The notes beneath the pieces are model-generated. The model searched no databases. It was not told where the DNA came from and saw only the letters and a program-made list of their open reading frames with translations. The position numbers and the translations under genes are program-made. From Gammaproteobacteria bacterium (GTDB taxonomy: Bacteria; Pseudomonadota; Gammaproteobacteria; Steroidobacterales; GCA-2729495): DNA of 64,000 nucleotides. This document shows positions 44,645 to 53,711 of this stretch, one piece after another (position 1 is the first letter of the stretch; the number at the start of each line of letters is the position of its first letter). The stretch spans positions 186,001-250,000 of the forward strand of contig JAUHYQ010000001.1 of NCBI GenBank assembly GCA_030426355.1, in the 5' to 3' direction.

Positions 44645-45646
44645 GTGACGAACTCCGACCAGAAATTCACTGTACTTTCAGGTGGCGTGGGCGGCGCAAA
44701 ACTGGTGCTGGGCCTGCGGGATATACTGGGTGCCGATGCGTTACAAGTGGTGGTTAACACCGGTGACGACTTCGAGCATATCGGTCTGCCCGTCTGCCCC
44801 GATATCGATACGCTCATATATACCCTGGCTGACCAGGCCAATCCCGAGACCGGCTGGGGCCGACGCGGTGAAAGCTGGCAATTTATGGATGCGCTCGCGG
44901 CGCTGGGCGGCGACACGTGGTTTCGTCTCGGCGATCGCGATTTGGGTACTCACGTGCGCAGGCGGGAATTACTGCAAAACGGCCTCACACTGAGCGCAGC
45001 AACGCTGGAAATCGCGCAGGCCATGGGGGTGCCCACCCTCGTTCACCCCATGAGCGATGTGCCCGTGCAAACCCTCATTGCGACAGCGGCGGGTGAAATA
45101 AGCTTTCAGGACTACTTCGTGCGCCTGCAGGCGCAGCCTGTAATCACCGGTATACGCTACCGCAGCGAATCGTCGGCAGCGCCCGGCCCGGGCGCGCTGC
45201 AGGCCTTGGCGGCCGAAGATCTGACGGGGATTATTATTGCTCCCTCCAACCCATGGCTGAGCATCGCGCCCATACTCTCGGTTGCCGAGCTGAAATCATC
45301 TATATTGTGCAACAAGGCACCTGTGATCGCGGTGTCGCCCATCGTTGACGGTCAGGCCATCAAAGGGCCGACCGCAAAATTAATGGACGAACTCGGTATC
45401 GGCGCGAGCGTAGTCGGCATAGCGGAGTATTATCACGATCTCATTGACGGACTCGTGATTGATCAAAAGGACAAACAACACAGGGCCATTATTGAAGGCA
45501 TGGGCATTCAGGTCGCTGTAACAAATACAATAATGAATGATCTTCAGGACAAAACCCGACTGGCTCAGTTCGTCTGCGATTTCGCGATGAAGCTGGGAAC
45601 GAAACCGGGAAAAACGCTAAGGCAATCGCAAGGGCAATCGGCATGA
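44645..45646 (+). CDS. cofD: 2-phospho-L-lactate (or related) transferase
   Basis: A 333-residue CofD/FbiA protein. The start is GTG at 44645. Conserved elements are LSGGVGGAKLVLGL, VVVNTGDDFEHIGLPVCPD, the Fo-site stretch RLGDRDLGTH and IIAPSNPWLSIAPIL. It transfers the phospho-lactyl-type moiety from the GDP-activated precursor to Fo, giving F420-0 or a related form. It overlaps cofC by 4 bp (ATGA). Confidence 0.95.
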   Translation: MTNSDQKFTVLSGGVGGAKLVLGLRDILGADALQVVVNTGDDFEHIGLPVCPDIDTLIYTLADQANPETGWGRRGESWQFMDALAALGGDTWFRLGDRDLGTHVRRRELLQNGLTLSAATLEIAQAMGVPTLVHPMSDVPVQTLIATAAGEISFQDYFVRLQAQPVITGIRYRSESSAAPGPGALQALAAEDLTGIIIAPSNPWLSIAPILSVAELKSSILCNKAPVIAVSPIVDGQAIKGPTAKLMDELGIGASVVGIAEYYHDLIDGLVIDQKDKQHRAIIEGMGIQVAVTNTIMNDLQDKTRLAQFVCDFAMKLGTKPGKTLRQSQGQSA

Positions 45647-46317
45647 CAATACAAACTTGCGCACTGGTTCCCGTTAAGGCGCCGGCACGGTCAAAATCTC
45701 GACTGTCGCCGGTGCTTGAGCAGGATGAGTGCGCCTGCCTGTCCATGGCCATGCTCAGCGACGTTATCGATGCACTGGCAGGAGCGGCAAGCGTGGACGA
45801 AGTGGTAGTCATTACCGCTGATGCAGATGTCGCGGCATTTGTGCGGCAAGCAGGACATCGTGTAATGCAGGATTGCAGTAACAACTTGTGTGGCGCACTG
45901 GACGCGGCTGCGCGACAGCTTGCCGCCGACGGCGTCAAGACCGTGCTGATCATTCCGGCCGACATACCCACCATCACATCCGCAGATGTGGACAATTTAA
46001 TCCGCAAACACAAGGGCGGACTGAGCATCAGCCCCGCCATACGCGATGGCGGCACCAATGCGCTGGTGTGCACACCACCGGACGCTGTCGCTTTTTGCTA
46101 TGGCAAAGACAGTGCTCGCAAGCACCTGAGACGCGCTGAGCGTGCCGGAATTGTTTCCTCGCGCCTGCCTGTACCGGCCTTCTTTCGTGATGTAGATTTG
46201 CCTGATGATTTGGTTTGGCTCAACAGCCAGCAATGTGCCCCACACACACTCGACTTTCTGCGGGAGTCCGGCATCAACGCCCGCCTGAAACCGGGGGTTT
46301 CCGGTACTCGCTTATGA
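45643..46317 (+). CDS. cofC: 2-phospholactate/PEP/3-phosphoglycerate guanylyltransferase
   Basis: A 224-residue MobA-like nucleotidyltransferase with ALVPVKAPARSKSRLSPVL, the metal-site IIPADIPTITSADVDN and the DGGTNALV motif of CofC/FbiD. Known homologues activate 2-phospholactate, phosphoenolpyruvate or 3-phosphoglycerate with GTP; the choice cannot be called confidently by eye. It overlaps both cofD and fbiC by 4 bp. Confidence 0.92.
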   Translation: MTIQTCALVPVKAPARSKSRLSPVLEQDECACLSMAMLSDVIDALAGAASVDEVVVITADADVAAFVRQAGHRVMQDCSNNLCGALDAAARQLAADGVKTVLIIPADIPTITSADVDNLIRKHKGGLSISPAIRDGGTNALVCTPPDAVAFCYGKDSARKHLRRAERAGIVSSRLPVPAFFRDVDLPDDLVWLNSQQCAPHTLDFLRESGINARLKPGVSGTRL

Positions 46318-48680
46318 CGCGCACCGGCATACCTCAGCAACTCAGCAAACTGCCAATGCGCGCACTGCTGGACACCGCGTCAGGCCTGCGCGATCAGGGC
46401 TGGGGTCACCAGATTAGTTACTCACGCAAAGTGTTTATTCCGCTAACGGAATTGTGTCGTGATGTTTGTCATTACTGCACCTATGCGAAGACTCCCAGGC
46501 GCATCGCACAGCCCTATCTCAACCCCGATCAGGTGTTGAAAATTGCCAGGGCCGGGCAACTGCAGGGCTGCAAAGAGGCGCTGTTTACATTGGGCGATAA
46601 GCCCGAATTGCGTTATAGCGCGGCCCGCGATGCGCTGGCTGAGCTGGGTTATGCCAGCACCGTGGAATATCTGGCGGCCATGGCCAAACGGGTACTGGAT
46701 GAAACGGGTTTACTGCCACACCTCAACCCGGGTGTACTGGACCCCGATGATTACCGGCTGTTGCGACCGGTCGCACCGTCGATGGGCATCATGCTGGAAT
46801 CATCAGCGCAGCGACTCTGCGAGCGCGGCGGACCGCACTTCGGCTCGCCCGACAAATTGCCGCAGGTAAGGCTGAACGCAATTGCGAACGCCGGCAAAGC
46901 ACGCATTCCGTTGACCACCGGCATTTTGATCGGCATTGGCGAAACCCGCGAGGAACGTCTCGAAAGCCTTCTGGCGATTGAAGCTCAGCATCAGCTTTAC
47001 GGGCACATTCAGGAAATCATCATCCAGAACTTCGTCCCCAAGGCCGACACGCAAATGCGCGACGCGCCGGAGCCGGCATTTGAAGAATTGCTGTGGACCA
47101 TCGCATCGGCACGCCTGATATTCGGGCCGGAAATGAGCATCCAGGTGCCCCCCAACCTGAATGCCGGCCGGCTGGAGCAATTACTGGCGGCAGGCATCAA
47201 CGACTGGGGCGGCGTTTCACCGGTCACACCCGATCACGTTAACCCCGAATCCCCCTGGCCGGAACTTGAACGCCTCACCGCAGAAACTGCGGCAGCGGGA
47301 TTTCAGCTGGTGGAACGCCTGACGGTCTATCCGAAATTTATAGACGAACGCGAGACGTGGCTTGACAAAACTCTGTTTCGCCCTGTGCTGAAGCACGCGG
47401 ATGCTTGCGGCATGGCGCGTAATGATCACTGGTCAGCCGGCGATCAGCGGCAGACCGGGCCGGCGGCCAAAGACGGCGCTGCAGGTGCAGCTCACAGCCG
47501 CATAAGAGATTTAACGGCCAAAGCCCGTCAGGGTGAGCGCCTTAGCGAGGCCGAAATTAATGTGCTGTTCAGTGCTCGCGACGCCGATTTTGAGCACGTG
47601 TGCGAAGCCGCGAATGAACTGCGGCAGGAAGTGGTCGGCGACACGGTGACCTATGCCGTTAACCGCAACATTAATTACACCAACATGTGCACTTACCGTT
47701 GTCGTTTTTGCGCTTTCTCTCGCGGCAAGGCCCATCAGGATTTACGCGGCGAACCTTATTTACTGGACATGGACGAAATTGCGCGACGCACCGTTGAGGC
47801 GTGGGAACGCGGCGCGACCGAAGTGTGTCTGCAAGGCGGCATACACCCTTCATTTACGGGTAACACCTATCTTGAAATTTGTCGCACCGTAAAGGCCGCC
47901 GTTCCAAACATGCATGTGCATGCCTTTTCCGCGCTGGAAATCACGCATGGCGCAGCCACACTCAACATCGGCATCAGCGAGTTTCTCGCGATGCTGAAGG
48001 TAGCCGGTCTGGGTACCCTGCCCGGCACGGCCGCTGAAATTCTGGATGATCAGGTGCGCGCCCGTCTTTGTGCGGACAAAATCAACACGCAGCAATGGGT
48101 CGATGTTATGCGCGCCGCGCATGAACTGGAACTGCGCACGACATCCACGATCATGTTCGGCCACGTTGAGACACCCCTCAGCTGGGCGAAACATCTCCTG
48201 ATATTGCGAGATCTGCAGGCCGATACCGGTGGCTTTACGGAATTTGTGCCGCTGCCGTTCGTGCACATGGAAGCACCCATGTTCCTGAAGGGCGAAGCGC
48301 GGCCAGGGCCGACCTACCGGGAAATGCTGCTCATGCATGCGGTCGCGCGTTTGACACTGCACCCGCATTTCGAAAACATCCAGACTTCCTGGGTCAAACT
48401 TGGCGAAGCAGGTACGCTGGCTTGCCTGAATGCGGGCGCGAATGATCTGGGCGGCACCCTGATGAACGAGTCTATCTCGCGGGCTGCAGGTGCCAGTTAC
48501 GGCCAGGAGTTGCCCCCCGAAGAAATGGACAAACTGATCGGACTGGCCGGGCGACAAAGCCGTGTGCGCAACACACTTTACGGCAACGCGAACCCCGATC
48601 AGGTTAAGCGTGCCTATGGCGCAGCCCCGCTGCAGCCGCTCGTGAACCGGCCGGCCCGAGAACTCAAAGCCGCGTCATGA
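46314..48680 (+). CDS. fbiC: Bifunctional Fo synthase (CofG-CofH fusion)
   Basis: A 788-residue protein with two radical SAM halves. The CofG half (about 1-370) has CRDVCHYCTY at residues ~47-56. The CofH half (about 400-788) has CTYRCRFCAF near residue 459. Both are CxxxCxxC clusters. Together they join tyrosine and 5-amino-6-ribitylamino-uracil into Fo, the deazaflavin part of F420. The fused form is typical of Actinobacteria and of the few Proteobacteria with F420; archaea use two proteins. ATGA overlaps at both ends couple it to cofC and to the glycosyltransferase gene. An upstream in-frame extension into cofC is rejected. Confidence 0.96.
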   Translation: MTRTGIPQQLSKLPMRALLDTASGLRDQGWGHQISYSRKVFIPLTELCRDVCHYCTYAKTPRRIAQPYLNPDQVLKIARAGQLQGCKEALFTLGDKPELRYSAARDALAELGYASTVEYLAAMAKRVLDETGLLPHLNPGVLDPDDYRLLRPVAPSMGIMLESSAQRLCERGGPHFGSPDKLPQVRLNAIANAGKARIPLTTGILIGIGETREERLESLLAIEAQHQLYGHIQEIIIQNFVPKADTQMRDAPEPAFEELLWTIASARLIFGPEMSIQVPPNLNAGRLEQLLAAGINDWGGVSPVTPDHVNPESPWPELERLTAETAAAGFQLVERLTVYPKFIDERETWLDKTLFRPVLKHADACGMARNDHWSAGDQRQTGPAAKDGAAGAAHSRIRDLTAKARQGERLSEAEINVLFSARDADFEHVCEAANELRQEVVGDTVTYAVNRNINYTNMCTYRCRFCAFSRGKAHQDLRGEPYLLDMDEIARRTVEAWERGATEVCLQGGIHPSFTGNTYLEICRTVKAAVPNMHVHAFSALEITHGAATLNIGISEFLAMLKVAGLGTLPGTAAEILDDQVRARLCADKINTQQWVDVMRAAHELELRTTSTIMFGHVETPLSWAKHLLILRDLQADTGGFTEFVPLPFVHMEAPMFLKGEARPGPTYREMLLMHAVARLTLHPHFENIQTSWVKLGEAGTLACLNAGANDLGGTLMNESISRAAGASYGQELPPEEMDKLIGLAGRQSRVRNTLYGNANPDQVKRAYGAAPLQPLVNRPARELKAAS

Positions 48681-49771
48681 CAGCGCTGAAAGTGCTCGCC
48701 GTGTGCCGGGGCACCGTACCGGCCTTTAATGTATACAGACCGGAAGTCGCGCAGCTAGCCGGTCTGCATGCAACCGACGGTGTGGAAGTCACGGTCATTA
48801 CCAACGCCGACTCGGTTTGTGTTCCCTACTTTGCCGAGCAGGGAATACGGGTGATTACCGACCCCATGGATAAGAAGTTTTCATTGCGCTCCATACGCTG
48901 CATCCGCAATGAATTGCGCGCCGGCAACTATGACGTCATGTACCTCATCAATAACACGGCCATCTGTAACGGCGCGTTCGCAGCCATTGGCATGCCCGTC
49001 AAAGTCGTCGCGTATCGCGGCCAGACCGACAACACGCCCCGCTGGAGCCCGATCAGCTATCTGTCTGTTCTGCACCCGCGCATAGATATGGTGGTCTGCG
49101 TTGCCAATGCAGTCGAGAAATATGTTCGAGCACAACAGTGGAGCGACAATAAAGCCGTTACCGTCTACAAAGGGCATGATTTGGCCTGGTACCGGCAACC
49201 GGCAACCGACCTCTCGTTTCTGAATTTGCCGGACGACGCAATAACCGTGTCACTCGTCGCGGATCTCAGACCTCGCAAAGGATTGGATGTGCTTATTGCG
49301 GCCACCCACTACTTTACGGTGCCGAATATTCACATATTGCTAGTTGGGGGCCGACCGGAAGATCCGCAGGTACAGCAACACATTGCCGCCGCCGCCCACC
49401 CTGAACAGGTACATGCACTCGGCTATCGCACCGACGCTCCGGAGATATCGGCTGCCAGCGACTTCGTGGTGCTACCGCCGACCCGGCGCGAAGGACTGGC
49501 GCGCGCCATTCTGGAAGCCATGGCCTACAGTCGGGCTGCCGTCGTTACGGACACCGGCGGCAATGCTGAACTGGTGGCGGACGGCGAAACCGGATTGGTG
49601 GTGCCGGTGAGGGACCCCGAAGCGCTGGGCGCCGCTATTTCAAAACTCGCTGCCGATAAAGAACTCCGGGATCGGATGGGGTTGGCAGCGCGCCAGCGAT
49701 TAGTTGATCATTTTTCGCTGGATCAGGGTGTGCGGGATCTGTTACGGGTGTTTAGGAAGCTCAGCAATTAG
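48677..49771 (+). CDS. Family 4-type glycosyltransferase coupled to fbiC
   Basis: A 364-residue GT-B enzyme. The C-terminal half has LVADLRPRKGLDVLI, the VLPPTRREGLARAILEAMAY acidic motif (E-x7-E) and a final VTDTGGNAELV, all as in GT4. The N-terminal acceptor half (VYRPEVAQLAGLH, then VVAYRGQTDNTPRWSPISYL) is not one I can assign. Its ATG overlaps the fbiC stop (ATGA) and it is the last gene of the F420 operon. Either it starts the glycan region or it acts on an F420-related molecule; the sequence alone cannot decide. Confidence 0.88.
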   Translation: MTALKVLAVCRGTVPAFNVYRPEVAQLAGLHATDGVEVTVITNADSVCVPYFAEQGIRVITDPMDKKFSLRSIRCIRNELRAGNYDVMYLINNTAICNGAFAAIGMPVKVVAYRGQTDNTPRWSPISYLSVLHPRIDMVVCVANAVEKYVRAQQWSDNKAVTVYKGHDLAWYRQPATDLSFLNLPDDAITVSLVADLRPRKGLDVLIAATHYFTVPNIHILLVGGRPEDPQVQQHIAAAAHPEQVHALGYRTDAPEISAASDFVVLPPTRREGLARAILEAMAYSRAAVVTDTGGNAELVADGETGLVVPVRDPEALGAAISKLAADKELRDRMGLAARQRLVDHFSLDQGVRDLLRVFRKLSN

Positions 49772-49780
49772 CAAATACCA

Positions 49781-49798
49781 CCGGCCTTAAGCGGCCGG
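49781..49798. terminator. Hairpin between convergent genes, possible bidirectional terminator
   Basis: CCGGCC (49781-49786) and GGCCGG (49793-49798) pair around a 6-nt loop that includes the stop codon of the minus-strand gene. There is no T run on either side, so its termination strength is doubtful. Confidence 0.3.
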
Positions 49799-51151
49799 CT
49801 CCAGTGCATTCCATATTTCGGCCAGAACCTCGTGCATAAAATGAGTCTTGCCGGTCGCACGACCGAACAGACGGATGTTGCGAGCCAAGCCCTCGCAATG
49901 ACCGGCAAGCGTAGCGCTATTACGCGCATATCCGGTCGTCGGAAGCGGGAATCCCTTCGGCGACGAAATAACTTTTTGATATGTTACGCGGTGATCAGGC
50001 CCCACGAGATTCATAGCGCGCATTTCGGTCAGCAACTGTTGCGAAAGATCCGGCCGGGTAACCGTTGCCTCATCGGACATGACTTCTACTGTGCAATTGT
50101 AAGGCGCACTCCCCCGATCTTTTGACCTCAAATTTGAATAAAACGTAGTGCGATAGGTAAGCCGCTGCGGATCGTGGCAGTAATAGAAATACAAATCGGT
50201 ATTAAAGTTTCGGTCGAACACAAGATTCACAAGCGCGGTAGACCGGAACTGCGGCGGATTGATTCCCTGCGGGAAGGGACGACCCGCGGCTTTGAGCAGA
50301 AACGCGGGCGAGACCGTCCAGTACAGCTCATCTGTTTGCAGCGTGGTGCCGTTGGAAAGTTCGACCGACCGAACCGCTTGCCCATCAATATTTGCGCCGG
50401 TCACAGACGTGCCCGTCAATATTGTTACGTTCAGATCACGCAGACGGTTGAGCAGTGCATCTAGCCAGATATGCACACCCGCACTGGTTGGATAAAAATT
50501 CATCAGCGGGCTGATGCCATCATCCCAGGTCGTGAACCCAAGCTTGCCGTCCAGCACCGGATCTTTTTTCAGCTCACGGGTGCGCTCCCGATCAAAAAGT
50601 ATAAAGCGCGAATAGCCGACCAGCGCCAGCGCAGCCGGTTCGAGCTGACTCAGTGGGCAGCCATAAAGCTTGCCCATAAGCGGCTCCAGAACTTCGTTGG
50701 TGATGGTTGGCCCATACTTGAGTTCGGCATGGGCGCGGGCGTTAGCCGCTGGCAACGCCTGATTTGAACTCAGCGCCAACAGCTCCTCCGCGGCTTTTTG
50801 GCGCAAGGAACCCGGCAGTTTTCGCAAATCAACAAACTGGCTGGTCGGATACAGCTCACCCCCAAAGTATCCACCCACCCGCAAACGATCAAGCCATTGC
50901 CAATCATCAGCCGTGAAATCACCAAACAGCAGCTCGTCGAGCCCTGCGATGCCCGTTTCCTTTAAAATGTGCGTGCCGTAGTCGAAAGGGACCCCGTCAT
51001 CATTGTGAAAACTTTGCAGCAGGCCGCCACAGGTATCGGCAGCCTCAATGAGTGTGACATGGTTACCACGGCGCGCGAGGATAAGTGCCGTCACGATGCC
51101 GGCCAGGCCGCCGCCGACGACGGCCGTGCAATGGCTGGAAGTTTCACTCAT
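49787..51151 (-). CDS. FAD-dependent amine oxidase/protoporphyrinogen oxidase-like oxidoreductase
   Basis: A 454-residue flavoprotein. The N-terminal dinucleotide fold reads AVVGGGLAGIVTALILARRG with the acidic end IEAADTCGGLL, and the YGTHILKETG and AEIWNALEP segments fit the NAD(P)-binding amine-oxidase clan. Relatives in polysaccharide clusters are often annotated as protoporphyrinogen oxidase- or UDP-galactopyranose mutase-like. The start at 51151 is chosen over an in-frame ATG at 51187. It is divergent from the DltA-like gene (58 bp), so a role in sugar or lipid-carrier chemistry is likelier than in heme synthesis. Confidence 0.72.
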   Translation of the reverse strand: MSETSSHCTAVVGGGLAGIVTALILARRGNHVTLIEAADTCGGLLQSFHNDDGVPFDYGTHILKETGIAGLDELLFGDFTADDWQWLDRLRVGGYFGGELYPTSQFVDLRKLPGSLRQKAAEELLALSSNQALPAANARAHAELKYGPTITNEVLEPLMGKLYGCPLSQLEPAALALVGYSRFILFDRERTRELKKDPVLDGKLGFTTWDDGISPLMNFYPTSAGVHIWLDALLNRLRDLNVTILTGTSVTGANIDGQAVRSVELSNGTTLQTDELYWTVSPAFLLKAAGRPFPQGINPPQFRSTALVNLVFDRNFNTDLYFYYCHDPQRLTYRTTFYSNLRSKDRGSAPYNCTVEVMSDEATVTRPDLSQQLLTEMRAMNLVGPDHRVTYQKVISSPKGFPLPTTGYARNSATLAGHCEGLARNIRLFGRATGKTHFMHEVLAEIWNALEPAA

Positions 51152-51209
51152 GAAGCGAATTATAGCCCGGTAAACACCGGATGCCATGCAGACTGATACT
51201 CTCTAATCA

Positions 51210-52679
51210 ATGATAAGCCTGCAAAACGCCCTGAAAGCGATTCTGAACGACGAATCGTCACGCCAGGCGATAGCCTGCATTCATGGCGCGGAACACATTA
51301 CCTACGGGCAGCTCTTCCACCACGCTGCCCTGTTGCGTGATCAACTGGATGCCCCGCGCGGTAACCCTGTATTGGTGTGCGGGCATAAAGAACCTGCAAT
51401 GCTGGCAGGCTTCCTCGCCTGCATCGCAGCCGGCCGCCCCTTTGTACCCATAGACCAGTCATTACCTGCAGGCAGAATCCGGCAAATTGCCGAGATAACC
51501 GAAGCGCGACACGCCATCATCTGCAACGATAAAGTTTCTGTTTCCGGGGTTCCATTAATTGATGGCAGCCTGCCCGATCAGTCTTCGCAGGACGCAGGAA
51601 ATCAGGAGCCTGAAGACCTGTTCGACGACCCCGTGGCCGGCCTGGAAACTGTCTACATTATCTTTACCAGCGGCACGACCGGTGAACCCAAGGGCGTAAA
51701 AATACCCATGGAAGCACTCAATGATTTCTTAAACTGGACGGTCAACTCCCTTTTTCCCGCCCCACCGGTCAAAAAGGTCTGGATGAACCATGCCATTCTG
51801 TCATTTGATCTTTCGGTCTTCGAAGTATGGACATCGATGGCGACCGGCGGCACCGTCGTAGCTTTGGAGAGCGCCAGCAACCGCAATGTTCGCGCAGCCT
51901 TTCGCGACTTGTCAGACAACAACGTACAGCTTTGGGTTTCAACGCCGTCTTACGCCGATCTCTGCCTGCTTGATCCTCGATTTTCGAGCGAGACTCTTCC
52001 GACTATCGAAGATTTTGTTTTCTGCGGGGAAGTCTTAAGTCATGGGACAGCACAAGCAATTAAACGTCGCTTTCCGCAAGCCAGAGTATGGAACCTCTAT
52101 GGCCCGACCGAAGCCACCTGCGCGACCACCGGGATGGAGATAACGGATGCAACGCTTGAAGCTCACACTGTGCTGCCGGTGGGGTGGGTCAAACCGGGCA
52201 CACAAATACACCTCGACGCAGGTGAGATCGTGATCACCGGCCCAAATGTGAGCACGGGCTATATGAATCGCCCCGCAATGACCGCCGAAAAGTTCTTTAC
52301 AACGGACAACTTGCGCAGTTATCGCACGGGCGATCGCGGCGAGTTCGATGAAGCCGGGACGCTGTTCTGCATTGGCCGGGCAGACTCGCAAATCAAGCTG
52401 AACGGCTATCGCATTGAATTGGGCGAAATAGAAAGCGCCATCCGCGCGCTTGACGGAATTGATGCTGTTGCGTGCGTAGATCTTCGAAAAGAAGGCAGGG
52501 TAACCGCCATCGTTTGCTGTTATTGCGGAATCGAACACGATGACGGCAGCCTGAAGCAATCGCTTGAGCTGATTTTGCCCCACTACATGATGCCATCGCG
52601 GTTTATGCGAATCAGCGAGCTACCACTTAGCATCAATAACAAAATTGACCGTCAGGCTATTCGCCGCCTTTTTAAGTGA
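51210..52679 (+). CDS. DltA-like D-alanine--carrier protein ligase
   Basis: A 489-residue stand-alone adenylation enzyme. IIFTSGTTGEPKGV, FDLSVFEVW, VSTPSYADLCLLDPRF, FVFCGEVL and NLYGPTEAT follow DltA almost motif for motif. Cys272 in FVFCGEVL is the DltA position linked to D-alanine selection. It should activate D-alanine or a similar small amino acid and load it onto a carrier protein, probably the one encoded at 53451-53705. No DltB- or DltD-like gene is present, so the acceptor is not the teichoic-acid pathway. It converges on the AAC(3)-like gene with an 8-bp overlap. Confidence 0.85.
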   Translation: MISLQNALKAILNDESSRQAIACIHGAEHITYGQLFHHAALLRDQLDAPRGNPVLVCGHKEPAMLAGFLACIAAGRPFVPIDQSLPAGRIRQIAEITEARHAIICNDKVSVSGVPLIDGSLPDQSSQDAGNQEPEDLFDDPVAGLETVYIIFTSGTTGEPKGVKIPMEALNDFLNWTVNSLFPAPPVKKVWMNHAILSFDLSVFEVWTSMATGGTVVALESASNRNVRAAFRDLSDNNVQLWVSTPSYADLCLLDPRFSSETLPTIEDFVFCGEVLSHGTAQAIKRRFPQARVWNLYGPTEATCATTGMEITDATLEAHTVLPVGWVKPGTQIHLDAGEIVITGPNVSTGYMNRPAMTAEKFFTTDNLRSYRTGDRGEFDEAGTLFCIGRADSQIKLNGYRIELGEIESAIRALDGIDAVACVDLRKEGRVTAIVCCYCGIEHDDGSLKQSLELILPHYMMPSRFMRISELPLSINNKIDRQAIRRLFK

Positions 52680-53454
52680 GTTCAATCAGGTAATTGGCGT
52701 CTTCTTGCAGACGGGCCGCAATAAACTCATCGATACTCCCTGCTTCGTGAGCCAGCATCGGCAGGCGCTCACTGCCCACGCTGCGGGTTATGCCGGCGCC
52801 TATGGATTCCGCCTGTAAACGCTGCCAGGAATCGCGATAGGGGATGTCCAGATTTCTGACGAAATACGGCACCGGTGCAACCTCAATCTCGCCGTCGCTG
52901 CGTAGCACGCGGCCGTTGAATTCTTTAATGTATCGGTAACGAACACGGGCACGCTGTTCTGCGTGGTACACATAGGTAGACCCTTCCCACATGTTCACCC
53001 CGTACATTAAACAAGTGGCATTTGCCTTGCGCAGCTTGTCAAAAAAGCTGTTAGCACCGAAACAATCGGGATTGTCGACATGCAGAAAATGCCCGGCAGA
53101 AGGACCGAAGCCCGCTACAGAAAAAACGGGATGCGCGGATCGTTCCACACCCGCTTGATGCCAGAAGAATTCCGTCAGACTGCCGACGACCGACGGCGTT
53201 TCACGGGGGTCAAAAACTTCATCATTACAGGCCGAATAACTGAATGTGGGCATAAGCAAAGTACCGCTCTCACCCACAATTGCGCGCAGAGTATCCACGT
53301 GGCTGCGCAGCAGCGCCTCGGGCCCCTCCGACCTTAAAAGCGATCGCACGGCCGCAGGTATACCGAATCTGGCCACGTTACTGGCCACATAGACGGTACT
53401 ACCCGGCACAATAAGGAGAGCCCGCGCCTGCTCAACTATCTCTTTAAGTATCAA
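52672..53454 (-). CDS. AAC(3)-family N-acyltransferase
   Basis: A 260-residue member of the aminoglycoside 3-N-acetyltransferase family. FDPRETPSVVGSLTEFFW, RSAHPVFSVAGFG and TCLMYGVNMWEGSTYVYHAEQ carry the family's conserved residues. In glycan clusters such proteins acylate amino sugars. It starts with TTG, overlapping the carrier-protein stop by 4 bp (TTGA), so the carrier and the transferase are co-translated. A role as the enzyme that moves the carrier-bound aminoacyl group to an amino sugar is an inference; resistance to antibiotics is unlikely. Confidence 0.82.
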   Translation of the reverse strand: MILKEIVEQARALLIVPGSTVYVASNVARFGIPAAVRSLLRSEGPEALLRSHVDTLRAIVGESGTLLMPTFSYSACNDEVFDPRETPSVVGSLTEFFWHQAGVERSAHPVFSVAGFGPSAGHFLHVDNPDCFGANSFFDKLRKANATCLMYGVNMWEGSTYVYHAEQRARVRYRYIKEFNGRVLRSDGEIEVAPVPYFVRNLDIPYRDSWQRLQAESIGAGITRSVGSERLPMLAHEAGSIDEFIAARLQEDANYLIELT

Positions 53455-53705
53455 AGATCTACGACCACTTCCGCCAAATCGCCCAACGTCTCTATCGCCT
53501 CACCCTGTTCGGGAGACATCTCGAAACCAAAGCAACCCTCAACTTCCAGCAAAAACCGCAGATGCTGAAAAGAATCCCACCCTTCGATATCACTAAAGCG
53601 ACTGTCCGCTGACAATGGCTGCTCCACCGAGAACGGCTCCGACCGCAGCAGCGATTCTAACTGTGCAAAAACCCGGTTACCGGTCATGGGCTGGCACGCC
53701 CGCAT
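53451..53705 (-). CDS. Acyl/aminoacyl carrier protein (DltC-like)
   Basis: An 84-residue carrier domain with the phosphopantetheine serine in EGWDSFQHLRFLLEVE. An ATG at 53687 (MTGNRV) is a second possible start. The adjacent acyltransferase and the DltA-like ligase across the convergent junction suggest that it carries an activated amino acid. It lies 6 bp after the upstream methyltransferase stop. Confidence 0.82.
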   Translation of the reverse strand: MRACQPMTGNRVFAQLESLLRSEPFSVEQPLSADSRFSDIEGWDSFQHLRFLLEVEGCFGFEMSPEQGEAIETLGDLAEVVVDL

Positions 53706-53711
53706 GAAGAA

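Noticed and set aside
46215-46313. N-terminal extension of fbiC into cofC
   Set aside because: The extension is not conserved, while 46314 gives the ATGA coupling seen at the other junctions.
49787-51151. The FAD protein as protoporphyrinogen oxidase of the heme pathway
   Set aside because: It is far from the hem operon and beside glycan genes; the fold is shared by many unrelated oxidases, so I give only the superfamily.
52672-53454. AAC(3)-like gene as an aminoglycoside resistance gene
   Set aside because: It is coupled to a carrier protein and set in a glycan cluster, so sugar acylation is the better explanation.
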